From a virus, in IMG/VR virus record IMGVR_UViG_3300033978_000033, positions 1-24,978 of that record: 24,978 nucleotides of DNA. One strand, 5' to 3'. Shown in pieces: positions 1 to 7,459 of the stretch. Under the pieces are notes generated by a model. That model worked only from the letters and a program-made list of their open reading frames with translations. It had not been told where the DNA came from and did not search any database. The translations under genes were made by a program, and so were the position numbers. Positions within the stretch are counted from its first letter, which is position 1, and each line of letters begins with the position of its first letter.

Positions 1-746
1 AAGCAAAAGATAAAGCATTACAAGACGAAATAGACGCTTTAAACGAACAATCTAAAATTCTTGCACAAGGTCGTGAAATAGCTAAAGCAAATGACGAAAA
101 AAGAATAGAAGATTTAAAAGCGTTTGGAGAAAAGAAAACAGAAGAATTAAATAATCAATTAGCACAACAAGAAGCTATAAGACAAAAAGAATTAGAAAAT
201 GAACAAATTCTTTCTGATGGTAAAAAAGCAATTCAAGAATCTTCATTTGCGGTTGTTGAAAGTGGTCTTGGTTTACTTAAAACTTTGTTTGAAAAAAATA
301 AAGGATTGCAAAAAGCCGCATTGATTGCTGAAAGTGCTATTGGTATTTCTAAAATTGTAATTAACACACAAGCCGCAAACGCTGCAGCAAGATTAAAATA
401 TGCTTTAATTCCCGGTGGTGCTGCTTTAGCTGCTGCTGAAATTACTTTAAATAGAATTGGTGCAGGTATTGGTATTGCTACAAATATAGCTGCTACTGCA
501 AAAGGTTTAAGTGCTTTAGGTGGTGGAAGTGCAAAGGGTGGAAGTTCAAGTGGTGGCGATACAGGTGGCGGAAGCGCTCCTACTATGGCTGCTCCAAGTT
601 TCAATGTTGTAGGCAATAGCGGAGTTAATCAAATTGCACAAACTTTAGGCGCTCAACAACCCGTTCAAGCGTATGTAGTTGCTAACAACGTAACAACTCA
701 ACAGGCGTTAGACAGAAACATCGTAAGAAACGCAAGTATAGGATAA
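1..746 (+). CDS. Tape measure protein, C-terminal part (5' truncated by window edge)
   Basis: The frame is open from base 3 to the TAA at 744-746, so the gene begins outside the window. The visible 247 residues start with a charged, Gln/Glu/Lys-rich helical stretch (about residues 1-80), followed by hydrophobic Ala/Ile-rich helices (about 95-165), a Gly/Ser-rich linker (about 166-190) and a polar tail ending in a VVANNVTTQQALDRNI-type segment. Long helical repeats, a membrane-like helical segment and a Gly-rich linker fit the tail-length ruler of a siphovirus. The right end of the window carries tail chaperone and tail-completion genes, which normally precede a tape measure gene, so the missing 5' part probably lies beyond that end of a permuted genome. 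A tail-associated helical protein other than the ruler cannot be excluded. Confidence 0.7.
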   Translation, partial: AKDKALQDEIDALNEQSKILAQGREIAKANDEKRIEDLKAFGEKKTEELNNQLAQQEAIRQKELENEQILSDGKKAIQESSFAVVESGLGLLKTLFEKNKGLQKAALIAESAIGISKIVINTQAANAAARLKYALIPGGAALAAAEITLNRIGAGIGIATNIAATAKGLSALGGGSAKGGSSSGGDTGGGSAPTMAAPSFNVVGNSGVNQIAQTLGAQQPVQAYVVANNVTTQQALDRNIVRNASIG

Positions 747-766
747 AAAAACAATTTAATTAAAAC

Positions 767-784
767 TTAATTTTTAAAATAAAA
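767..784 (+). repeat. 18-base leader element before protease (copy 1)
   Basis: TTAATTTTTAAAATAAAA ends three bases before the protease ATG and is repeated exactly before the tail chaperone ATG at 23221. The AT-rich, non-Shine-Dalgarno leader fits Bacteroidota translation starts; a promoter role is possible. Confidence 0.5.
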
Positions 785-787
785 CAA

Positions 788-1687
788 ATGAATCTAATAG
801 AATTAATTATAGACGACAAAGAAGAAATGCAAGGTGTAGAAGCTATTAGCGTAGTTGAATCACCTGCTATTGAATCCGATTTTGTAGCGTTAAAGTCTGA
901 AGAAATTAAACTTGCTGAAATAAATAAAGAGAAACGTATTTTAATGGGTGCGGTTTTAATTCCTGAAAAGCCAATTTACCGACGTAATGGCGAAGATGAA
1001 TACTATATATATTTTTCAAAAGATACTGTCGTAAAAGCGTCTCAGTTGTTTTTAAAGAATGGCAATCAAGGCAATTCAACATTAGAGCATTCTAAAGTTA
1101 TTGAAGGTTTAACAGTTGTAGAATCTTGGATCGTTGAAGATTTAACTAAAGATAAAAGTGCGTTGTATAATTTAAACGTTCCACTTGGTACTTGGATGGC
1201 AAGTATAAAAGTTGACAATGACGAAATTTGGAACGACTACGTTAAAACAGGCAAGGTAAAAGGTTTTAGTTTAGAAGGACATTTTGCCGATCAATTAGAA
1301 AAGAAAAAAGAATTAAGCAAAGTACTTACTGAAGAAGAAGAATTAATTGAAAAGATAAAAGAAATCATTTTAAAAACTGAATTAGAATCTTATACTGATT
1401 ATCCTGATGCAGTTAGTAACAATGCAAAAAGAGGAATTGAATTAAACGAAAAAAACGGAAATAAATGCGCTACGCAAGTTGGTAAAGTTAGAGCGCAACA
1501 ATTAGCAAACAAAGAACCAATTAGCGAAGAAACTATTAAACGTATGTTTTCTTATTTAAGCAGAGCAAAAGAATATTATAATGAAAATGATACTGAAGCT
1601 TGTGGTACAATAAGCTATTTATTATGGGGTGGTGATTCTGCCTTAAGTTGGTCTGAAAGAAAATTAGAACAAATTACAAAAGCATAA
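788..1687 (+). CDS. XkdF-type prohead serine protease with extra C-terminal domain
   Basis: This 299-residue protein starts with the phage-protease-like segment EAISVVESPAIE (about residues 18-29). It then carries an XkdF-like core: LEHSK with His101, VVESWIVEDL, LGTWMASIKV and KGFSLEGHF with Ser161. His101 and Ser161 are the natural candidates for the catalytic pair. The family cleaves scaffold and capsid N-termini during procapsid maturation. After a Lys/Glu-rich linker, residues about 200-295 form a separate module (NNAKRGIELNE, TQVGKVRAQQLANKEP, ISYLLWGGDSALSW) that I recognise from other phage head proteins as a small domain of unknown function. The start ATG follows an A-rich leader with the 18-base element found also before the tail chaperone. 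The stop overlaps the next start as TAATG. Confidence 0.72.
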   Translation: MNLIELIIDDKEEMQGVEAISVVESPAIESDFVALKSEEIKLAEINKEKRILMGAVLIPEKPIYRRNGEDEYYIYFSKDTVVKASQLFLKNGNQGNSTLEHSKVIEGLTVVESWIVEDLTKDKSALYNLNVPLGTWMASIKVDNDEIWNDYVKTGKVKGFSLEGHFADQLEKKKELSKVLTEEEELIEKIKEIILKTELESYTDYPDAVSNNAKRGIELNEKNGNKCATQVGKVRAQQLANKEPISEETIKRMFSYLSRAKEYYNENDTEACGTISYLLWGGDSALSWSERKLEQITKA

Positions 1688-2307
1688 TGAAAAATACTGC
1701 ATTTAGAGTTCACGTTCAAACTGCTAATCAATCGGAAGTTGACGATGTAAATATCGAACAAGGTGCTATGCTTGTAACCGATGAAGCATTATTTATGGGT
1801 TTCAATGGCGAACAAGTTAGAGTATATCCACCTCAATCGGGAAATATGGGTTTAGGTTGGGCAAGATACGATGATACGCAATATACAAGTGCTTCACCTT
1901 TTAATTTTACTACAACTGCTTTTACAGTTCCAAATAATAAAGGTTTTGTAATTGACACAAATATAAATTCTGCAATAGATTATTATTCAGGCAATAAATT
2001 AAGAGCAGAGTTTAATAACGATGTATATTTAATTACAATAGCATTTAAAGCACAAATAAGCAACGCAAACGGACACGTTGATATTTATCTTGAAGGTGGC
2101 AATGGAACGCCTTACGATAGAGTTAGAGATGTTATAACATTCCCAAAAGGAAACAATGTAGAACACACCTACGCAAAAACGTTTCAATACTATGCTGATT
2201 CAGACGTAGTAACAAATGGTTTAAGCGTTAAAATGAAACCAAGTCATTCAGGACATATACACGATGTAATATATTTTATTCAAAGAACACAAAACAATAA
2301 ATACTAA
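1687..2307 (+). CDS. Putative beta-rich virion protein (decoration or fibre)
   Basis: I do not recognise this 206-residue protein as a named family. It has no signal peptide or membrane segment. The composition is rich in Asn, Tyr, Thr, Phe and Val in alternating patterns, with phrases such as ARYDDTQYTSASPF, FTVPNNKGFVID and GHVDIYLEGG that suggest an all-beta, possibly jelly-roll (TNF/C1q-like) fold. It starts inside the stop codon of the protease gene (TAATG), indicating translational coupling. It is followed after one base by the Cys-rich small gene. Its place between protease and scaffold/capsid genes suggests a head decoration or attachment protein. That role is inferred from context only. 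Confidence 0.6.
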   Translation: MKNTAFRVHVQTANQSEVDDVNIEQGAMLVTDEALFMGFNGEQVRVYPPQSGNMGLGWARYDDTQYTSASPFNFTTTAFTVPNNKGFVIDTNINSAIDYYSGNKLRAEFNNDVYLITIAFKAQISNANGHVDIYLEGGNGTPYDRVRDVITFPKGNNVEHTYAKTFQYYADSDVVTNGLSVKMKPSHSGHIHDVIYFIQRTQNNKY

Positions 2308-2308
2308 T

Positions 2309-2506
2309 ATGAGCAAACAAACTAAAAGCAGAACAAGCCCAACGGGCGGAAACAGAGGTTGTCTATGTGCAGACAGTACCTACAGTAAAGAATGTTGTAA
2401 TGGTGATTTACAAAATCAAGGAATTGGTTCAACAGTAGGTCAAAACGCAAATTCAACAATTACAAATGTTAACGAGCCAAGAACAATAGTGCGAGTTAGT
2501 AACTAA
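2309..2506 (+). CDS. Small Cys-rich conserved phage protein, function unknown
   Basis: The 65-residue product contains RGCLCADSTYSKECCNGDL, with four cysteines within 14 residues (C18, C20, C29, C30), then QNQGIG and a polar tail. A CxC...CC cluster of this kind could bind a metal or form intersubunit links. I recall similar GCLCxDxTYSxxCCxG proteins in Bacteroidota phages near structural genes, but I know no experimentally assigned role. It lies one base after the preceding stop and before the scaffold/capsid block, so it is probably translated with the structural genes. Confidence 0.6.
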   Translation: MSKQTKSRTSPTGGNRGCLCADSTYSKECCNGDLQNQGIGSTVGQNANSTITNVNEPRTIVRVSN

Positions 2507-2558
2507 TTGTTAAAAATGTAACAAAACTTTATAATATTAATTTTAAAACAAAAATCAA

Positions 2559-3107
2559 ATGTCGAACGTAATTAACCAAATTAAAACCTTATTGGGAATG
2601 GAAGTAAAACTTGCTCAAATGGCTTTAGAGAATGGTACTATTATCGAAGCTGAAGTATTTGAAGCAGGTGCAAGTGTTTTCATCGTAAACGAAGAAGATA
2701 GAATTGCTTTACCTGTTGGAGAATATAAGTTAGAAGATGGTATGATTTTAATCGTAGCCGAAGAAGGTATTATTGCTGAAATCAAAGAAATGGAAGTACC
2801 GGTTGCTGAAGAAGCACCTGCTGAAGTAGAAGTTGAAGTAGAGCAAGAAATGGCCGAAGTAAAAGAACCTAAAAGAGTAATTGAATCAGTTACTAAAGAA
2901 ATGTTCTTTGCTGAAATCGAATCTTTAAGAAAAGAAATCGAAGAATTAAAATTAGCTAAAGTTGAAGTTAAAGAAGTAGAATTATCTGCTGAGCCTTTAA
3001 CACACAACCCTGAAGCTACAACTAAAAGAGAATTACATACTTTCTCACAAAATAGAACAAAAACAACTTTTGATTCTGTATTAAACAAAATTTCAAACTT
3101 TAAATAA
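2559..3107 (+). CDS. Putative scaffold / capsid assembly protein
   Basis: This 182-residue acidic protein sits seven bases upstream of the major capsid gene. The N-terminal part (about residues 20-75) is a short beta-rich module with the repeated idea ENGTIIEAEVFEAG and EEGIIAEIKEM. The middle (about 78-105) is a run of Glu/Val/Ala residues. Residues about 110-140 (AEIESLRKEIEELKLAKVEV) form a coiled coil. The C-terminus ends in a basic, amphipathic FDSVLNKISNF segment. Acidic composition, coiled coil, basic tail and position are typical of phage scaffolds, and the XkdF-type protease upstream could process it. A capsid-stabilising role for the N-terminal module is an alternative. Confidence 0.6.
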   Translation: MSNVINQIKTLLGMEVKLAQMALENGTIIEAEVFEAGASVFIVNEEDRIALPVGEYKLEDGMILIVAEEGIIAEIKEMEVPVAEEAPAEVEVEVEQEMAEVKEPKRVIESVTKEMFFAEIESLRKEIEELKLAKVEVKEVELSAEPLTHNPEATTKRELHTFSQNRTKTTFDSVLNKISNFK

Positions 3108-3114
3108 TTAAAAA

Positions 3115-4047
3115 ATGGCGACTACAACTTCTATTACAACTACTTATGCAGGTCAGTTTGCAGGGAAATATATTTCTGCTGCTTTATTGTCTGCCTCTAC
3201 TATCGAAAACGGTGGTATTGAAGTAAAACCAAACATTGCTTTTAAAGAAGTAATTAAAAAATTAGCAACTAACGATTTAGTTAAAGATGCTACTTGTGAT
3301 TTCGATGCAACTTCTACAGTTACTTTAACTGAAAGAATCATTACTCCTGAGGAATTCCAAATTAACCTACAATTATGTAAAAAAGATTTCCGTTCAGATT
3401 GGGAAGCGATTGAAATGGGATATTCTGCATTCGATTCAATGCCACCTTCTTTTCAAGATTTCTTATTAGCGCACGTTGCTGCTAAAGCTGCTCAAAACAA
3501 CGAAGTATCAATTTGGAGAGGTGCTACTGCTACTGCAGGTCAGTTTGACGGATTTGTTACTTTAGCTACTGCTGATGCAACTGTTATCGACGTAGTTGGT
3601 ACTACTGTAACTGCTGCTAACGTTATTGCTGAATTAGGAAAAGTAGTTGATGCTATTCCTGCTGCTTTATACGGAAAAGAAGATTTATATATCTATGTAT
3701 CTCAAAACGTTGCTCGTGCTTACGTTCGTGCTTTAGGTGGTTTTGCTGCTTCAGGTTTAGGTGCTAATGGTACTAACACAATGGGTACACAATGGTTTAA
3801 CAACGGAAGTTTAACTTTTGACGGAGTTAAAATATTTGTTGCAAACGGATTAGCTAACAACTATATGATGGCTGCTGAAAAATCTAACTTATATTTCGGA
3901 ACAGGTTTATTATCTGACCATAACGAAGTGAAAGTGATTGATATGGCTGACATCGACGGATCTCAGAATGTAAGAATCGTAATGAGATTTACTGCAGGTG
4001 TTCAATACGGAATTGGTTCTGATATCGTTCTTTACACTCCTGCTTAA
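3115..4047 (+). CDS. Major capsid protein (HK97-fold type)
   Basis: The 310-residue product forms the icosahedral shell. It matches the Bacteroidota phage capsid pattern I know: an N-terminal Thr-rich segment, GGIEVKPNIAFKEVIKK, then ERIITPEEFQINLQLCKKDF and the RSDWEAIEMGYSAFDSMP segment (about residues 72-112), a central NNEVSIWRG, and a beta-rich C-terminal half ending in MRFTAGVQYGIGSDIVLY. Codon use is more regulated than in neighbours, with many GCT, GTT and TTA codons, as expected for a highly expressed gene. It is preceded by the scaffold-like gene and followed immediately by a strong intrinsic terminator. The scaffold-capsid-terminator arrangement supports the call. Confidence 0.85.
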   Translation: MATTTSITTTYAGQFAGKYISAALLSASTIENGGIEVKPNIAFKEVIKKLATNDLVKDATCDFDATSTVTLTERIITPEEFQINLQLCKKDFRSDWEAIEMGYSAFDSMPPSFQDFLLAHVAAKAAQNNEVSIWRGATATAGQFDGFVTLATADATVIDVVGTTVTAANVIAELGKVVDAIPAALYGKEDLYIYVSQNVARAYVRALGGFAASGLGANGTNTMGTQWFNNGSLTFDGVKIFVANGLANNYMMAAEKSNLYFGTGLLSDHNEVKVIDMADIDGSQNVRIVMRFTAGVQYGIGSDIVLYTPA

Positions 4048-4067
4048 TTTTAAGCAAACTAAACTTC

Positions 4068-4101
4068 AAGGGGTGGTGAAATAAACGCCACCCTTTTTTT
4101 T
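4068..4101 (+). terminator. Intrinsic terminator after the major capsid gene
   Basis: The stem AAGGGGTGG (4068-4076) pairs with CCACCCTTT (4088-4096), with one G-T wobble and an 11-base loop. Eight T residues follow from 4094. It lies 20 bases after the capsid stop codon and would end or attenuate the capsid transcript before the tail tube gene. Confidence 0.85.
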
Positions 4102-4125
4102 AATTAACTAATAAAATATATACAT

Positions 4126-4653
4126 ATGGCTTGTGATTTATCAAGTGGAAGATTAGAAGTATGTAAAGATTCAGTAGGTGGCTTAAAAGCGGTTTATTTC
4201 GTTAATTACGGAGACGCAACAGGTTATACTTACGATGTTACAAATACCGACGTAATCGATGCAGTATTAGGAACTCCAACTGCTTACAAATACGATTTAA
4301 AAGGTGCTTCTACATTTACACAAAACGTAAATAGCTCAAGAGAAAACGGAACAACGTTTTACGAGCAAGTATTAGAGTTGACTTTCAAAAAGTTAACAGT
4401 TAAAGACCACAAAGAATTGAAATTAATGGCTTACGGGCGTCCACAAGTTATCGTAGAAGATAACAACGGAAATTTCTTCTATGCAGGTTTAGACCACGGA
4501 ATGGATGTTACAGGTGGTACTATCGTAACCGGTGGTGCTATGGGTGATTTAAGTGGTTACACATTAACGCTAACAGGGCAAGAACAAGTACCTGCTAACT
4601 TTATTGGTGACACACTTACTGCTGCAGGATTCACTGTAGTTGTTGGTTCTTAA
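4126..4653 (+). CDS. Major tail tube protein
   Basis: This 175-residue protein has the pattern of Bacteroidota siphovirus tail tube proteins: MACDLSSGRLEVCKDSVGG at the N-terminus, a central FYEQVLELTFKKLT strand-helix segment, and a conserved C-terminal half with LMAYGRPQVIVEDNNGNFF and TGGAMGDLSGYTLTLTGQE (about residues 105-155). It would polymerise into the tube of a flexible tail. It is a single gene bracketed by the capsid terminator upstream and its own terminator downstream, which suits a protein made in large amounts. The ATG follows the AT-rich leader ACTAATAAAATATATACAT. Confidence 0.78.
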   Translation: MACDLSSGRLEVCKDSVGGLKAVYFVNYGDATGYTYDVTNTDVIDAVLGTPTAYKYDLKGASTFTQNVNSSRENGTTFYEQVLELTFKKLTVKDHKELKLMAYGRPQVIVEDNNGNFFYAGLDHGMDVTGGTIVTGGAMGDLSGYTLTLTGQEQVPANFIGDTLTAAGFTVVVGS

Positions 4654-4674
4654 TAATCAACTTTAAATTTAATT

Positions 4675-4703
4675 AAGGGTAGCTTTTTAGTTACCCTTTT
4701 TTT
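4675..4703 (+). terminator. Intrinsic terminator after the tail tube gene
   Basis: AAGGGTAGCT (4675-4684) pairs with AGTTACCCTT (4689-4698) around a TTTT loop, with one G-T wobble, followed by a run of seven T residues (4697-4703). Confidence 0.87.
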
Positions 4704-4745
4704 GTTTTAACAATTCAACACATTATTTATTTTTAAATAAAAAGA

Positions 4746-5075
4746 ATGATAATTTTAAAAGAACAAGCAACGGCACAAAATCTTTACGCTACGATTGATG
4801 GTTTAGAAGCTGATGCTATTGTTTTAAGAGATGAAGAAGCAAATACAGAAGAAACTATCGGGTGCGTATTTTCGATTGATAAATATTACGCAGTTACTAA
4901 TTTGGTATTTCCGATAATAGAAAACAAATTCTACAATTTGACTATTTTAAATGGTACTGATGTAGTTTACAGAGACAAAATATTTTGCACAAACCAAATA
5001 ATTGAAGAATTTAGTATAAACAAAAATGTTTACACGCAAAGAACTTCAGATAACGAATTTATAATTTATGGATAA
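4746..5075 (+). CDS. Unknown protein translated ahead of the portal
   Basis: I do not recognise this 109-residue product. It is predicted soluble and beta-rich, with phrases such as MIILKEQATAQNLYATIDG, YNLTILNGTDVVYRDKIF and DNEFIIYG. Its last eight bases overlap the portal start, so the two are probably translationally coupled. The gene follows the tail tube terminator and an A-rich leader (TTTTTAAATAAAAAG), hinting that a new transcript starts here. Position suggests a small virion or assembly protein; nothing in the sequence defines the role. Confidence 0.6.
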   Translation: MIILKEQATAQNLYATIDGLEADAIVLRDEEANTEETIGCVFSIDKYYAVTNLVFPIIENKFYNLTILNGTDVVYRDKIFCTNQIIEEFSINKNVYTQRTSDNEFIIYG

Positions 5076-6846
5076 CGTACACATTTTAAGTTTAAGCGCT
5101 TATAATTCTCCAACTATAACTGAATCTAAAAACAAAGAGTTCGTTGAATATGGCGTAGATAACAACTATTTTCAATACCTTATTGATAGATTTTTGTACT
5201 CAAATACAAATCACGCTATTATAACAGGTGTTGCTAATATGATTTATGGAAAAGGAATCGATGCTACTGATTCAAATCGTAAGCCAAACGAGTATGCACA
5301 AATGATGTCTATCTTAAAAAAGGATTGTTTGCGTAAAGTTGCTTTAGAACGTAAATTGCTTGGAATGGCTGCAATGCAGGTTATTTACTTGAATGGTAAA
5401 GTTAAATCAGTTGAGCATTTTCCAATGCACACGTTAAGAGCAGAAAAATGTAACGATAAAGGCGAAATTGAAGCGTGGTTTTATCATCACGATTGGTCAA
5501 ATTACAGAAAAGGTGACGTATTAAAACGCATACCTGCTTTTAAATTTGGTAACGGAAAAGAAGTTGAATTATACGTTATTAAACCATACGTTTCAGGTTA
5601 TCACTATTATACTCCGATAGATTATTCGGGTGCTTTACCATACGCAACTTTAGAACAAGAAATTTCCGATTACTTGATCAACGATGTAATGAATGGTTTT
5701 AGTGGTACAAAAGTAATTAACTTTAACAATAACATACCACCTGAAGAAAAACGTCAAGAAGTAGCAAACGAAGTTAAACGTAAATTAACAGGAAGCAAAG
5801 GCGACAAAGTAATTGTATCTTTTAACGCAAGTGCTGAAAATAAAACTACAGTTGACGATATTCCATTAAACGAAGCTCCTGCACATTATCAATATTTATC
5901 TACCGAATGTTTTGAAAAATTAATCGTTGGGCATAGAGTTACAAGTCCAATGCTTTTAGGAATTAGAGATACAGGCGGTGGTTTAGGTAACAATGCTGAT
6001 GAAATAGAAACTGCTACACGTTTATTTGACAATATTGTTATTAGACCTTATCAATTAGAAATCATTGAAGCGTTAGACGAAATACTATCTGTAAACGGAA
6101 TTGCTTTAAACCTATATTTTAAGACAATACAACCACTTGATTTTATAGATGTAAATACATTAAACGCAGAAACGAAAGAAGAAGAAACAGGCGTTAAAAT
6201 GAGTAAAGTATGTTGTTCAAGCGACAATACTTTAGACGACGAAGTTGCAAATGATTTAATAGACTTGGGAGAAACACCTAACGAAAATTGGTTATTAATT
6301 GACGAAAGCGAAGTTGACTACGATACCGACGATGCCGAAAACGAATTATTGAATAAAGAGCCAAAACAAAGTTTACTATCTAAAATTTATAATTTTGTAA
6401 GTACCGGTTCTGCAAGACCAAACGCTAAAAGTGAGCAAGACGAAAACATTGACGGAATTAGATTTATAACTCGTTACGTTTATGCGGGTGAAATTTCTGC
6501 TGATAGTAGATTGTTTTGTAAAAAAATGAAAGAAGCTGATAAAATTTATCGTAAAGAAGATATTATTAGAATGTCGGAACAAGCGGTAAATAAAGGTTGG
6601 GGACCACGTGGCGCTGACACTTATTCAATATGGTTATACAAAGGCGGTGGTGCTTGTCATCATAGATGGAATAAACAAGTTTACGCAAGTTTTGAAGGTG
6701 TAAACATTGATGTTAATTCACCTAAAGCAAGAATAATAGCAGGTGCAAAAGCTGCACAATATGGTTATATAGTTAAAAATGAGGAATTAGTTTCCAAACG
6801 ACCAATAGATATGCCAAACAAAGGATTTTTACCTAAAAACAATTAG
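5068..6846 (+). CDS. Portal protein with additional C-terminal Cys/His domain
   Basis: The 592-residue product has a portal-like core in about residues 1-380: NKEFVEYGVDNNYFQYLIDRFL, NHAIITGVANMIYGKG, a helical YATLEQEISDYLIND region, ECFEKLIVGHRVTSPMLLG, and GLGNNADEIETATRLFDN followed by IRPYQLEIIEALDEIL. This is the standard order of portal helices forming the DNA entry ring. An acidic linker (about 385-440) joins a second domain (about 465-592) with DSRLFCKKMKEADKIYRKED, NKGWGPRGADTYSIWLYKGG and ACHHRWNKQVY. It recalls domains in Bacteroidota phage head proteins and, more loosely, the Cys/His part of Mu F-type minor head proteins. The gene lies downstream of the tail tube, not beside the terminase. 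Confidence 0.78.
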   Translation: MDNVHILSLSAYNSPTITESKNKEFVEYGVDNNYFQYLIDRFLYSNTNHAIITGVANMIYGKGIDATDSNRKPNEYAQMMSILKKDCLRKVALERKLLGMAAMQVIYLNGKVKSVEHFPMHTLRAEKCNDKGEIEAWFYHHDWSNYRKGDVLKRIPAFKFGNGKEVELYVIKPYVSGYHYYTPIDYSGALPYATLEQEISDYLINDVMNGFSGTKVINFNNNIPPEEKRQEVANEVKRKLTGSKGDKVIVSFNASAENKTTVDDIPLNEAPAHYQYLSTECFEKLIVGHRVTSPMLLGIRDTGGGLGNNADEIETATRLFDNIVIRPYQLEIIEALDEILSVNGIALNLYFKTIQPLDFIDVNTLNAETKEEETGVKMSKVCCSSDNTLDDEVANDLIDLGETPNENWLLIDESEVDYDTDDAENELLNKEPKQSLLSKIYNFVSTGSARPNAKSEQDENIDGIRFITRYVYAGEISADSRLFCKKMKEADKIYRKEDIIRMSEQAVNKGWGPRGADTYSIWLYKGGGACHHRWNKQVYASFEGVNIDVNSPKARIIAGAKAAQYGYIVKNEELVSKRPIDMPNKGFLPKNN

Positions 6847-6849
6847 AAA

Positions 6850-7362
6850 ATGGCTTACGCATTATTAATAAGTACTGAGGATGTAAAAAGATTCACTATA
6901 CTAAATGGAAATTTAGACGTTGATGATTTTATCCAATATATAAAAATAGCACAGGATATAACTATTCAAAACTATTTAGGAACTGATTTATATAACAAGT
7001 TTCAAACCTTGATTATAAGCGGTGATATTAGTTTAACTATTAACACAAAGTATAAGAACTTGCTTACTGATTACATTAAACCGATGTTAATTCATTTTGC
7101 TATGGTTCAATATTTACCTTTTGCTGCTTATACAATAGCTAATAAAGGAGTATTTAAACATACTGCTGAAAATTCTACAAGTGTAGAGAAAAACGAAATT
7201 GATTACTTGGTAGAAAAAGAACGTGATATTGCACAACATTATACACAACGTTTTATAGATTTTATGTGTTTTAACAACGCAACTTTTCCTGAATATAATA
7301 GTAACTCTAACGGGGATATGTTCCCTGATACCGACAATTTCTATGGATCTTGGGTGTTGTAA
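6850..7362 (+). CDS. Head-tail adaptor / head completion protein (DUF6712-like)
   Basis: This 170-residue, mostly helical protein begins ALLISTEDVKRFTILNGNLD, followed by DDFIQYIKIAQDITIQNYLG and LLTDYIKPMLIHFAMVQYLPF. It ends with an aromatic, Asp-rich tail (GDMFPDTDNFYGSWVL). The pattern of an N-terminal seed followed by helices reading iaQd..iq..LG and a central Pro-containing helix matches the gp6-type connector adaptors that dock below the portal, and I associate it with DUF6712 in Bacteroidota phages. It sits three bases after the portal stop, which supports that job. Its end overlaps a very small gene at 7343. Confidence 0.68.
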   Translation: MAYALLISTEDVKRFTILNGNLDVDDFIQYIKIAQDITIQNYLGTDLYNKFQTLIISGDISLTINTKYKNLLTDYIKPMLIHFAMVQYLPFAAYTIANKGVFKHTAENSTSVEKNEIDYLVEKERDIAQHYTQRFIDFMCFNNATFPEYNSNSNGDMFPDTDNFYGSWVL

Positions 7363-7459
7363 AAAGAAAAGAAAAAAGGTAGGTAGTTATACCAAACCTA
7401 AAGAAGAAAACAAAAAGAAGTTAGAATTATTTTTAACAAAAATAGAAAATGGCAAATAA
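7343..7459 (+). CDS. Very small basic protein bridging adaptor and WGQG gene
   Basis: A 38-residue frame begins at ATG 7343, inside the last 20 bases of the adaptor gene, and ends at TAA 7457-7459, overlapping the next start at 7449. The product starts MDLGCCKKKRKKVGSYTKPK and continues with a Lys/Glu-rich helix. It fills what would otherwise be an 86-base gap. Overlaps at both ends and a vicinal CC followed by a basic cluster, a pattern I recall in small phage proteins of this group, support it. Shortness means chance cannot be excluded. Confidence 0.45.
   Translation: MDLGCCKKKRKKVGSYTKPKEENKKKLELFLTKIENGK

Noticed and set aside
2507-2524. Hairpin TTGTTA-AAAATG-TAACAA as a terminator
   Set aside because: The stem is AT-only apart from one G-C pair and is not followed by a T run.
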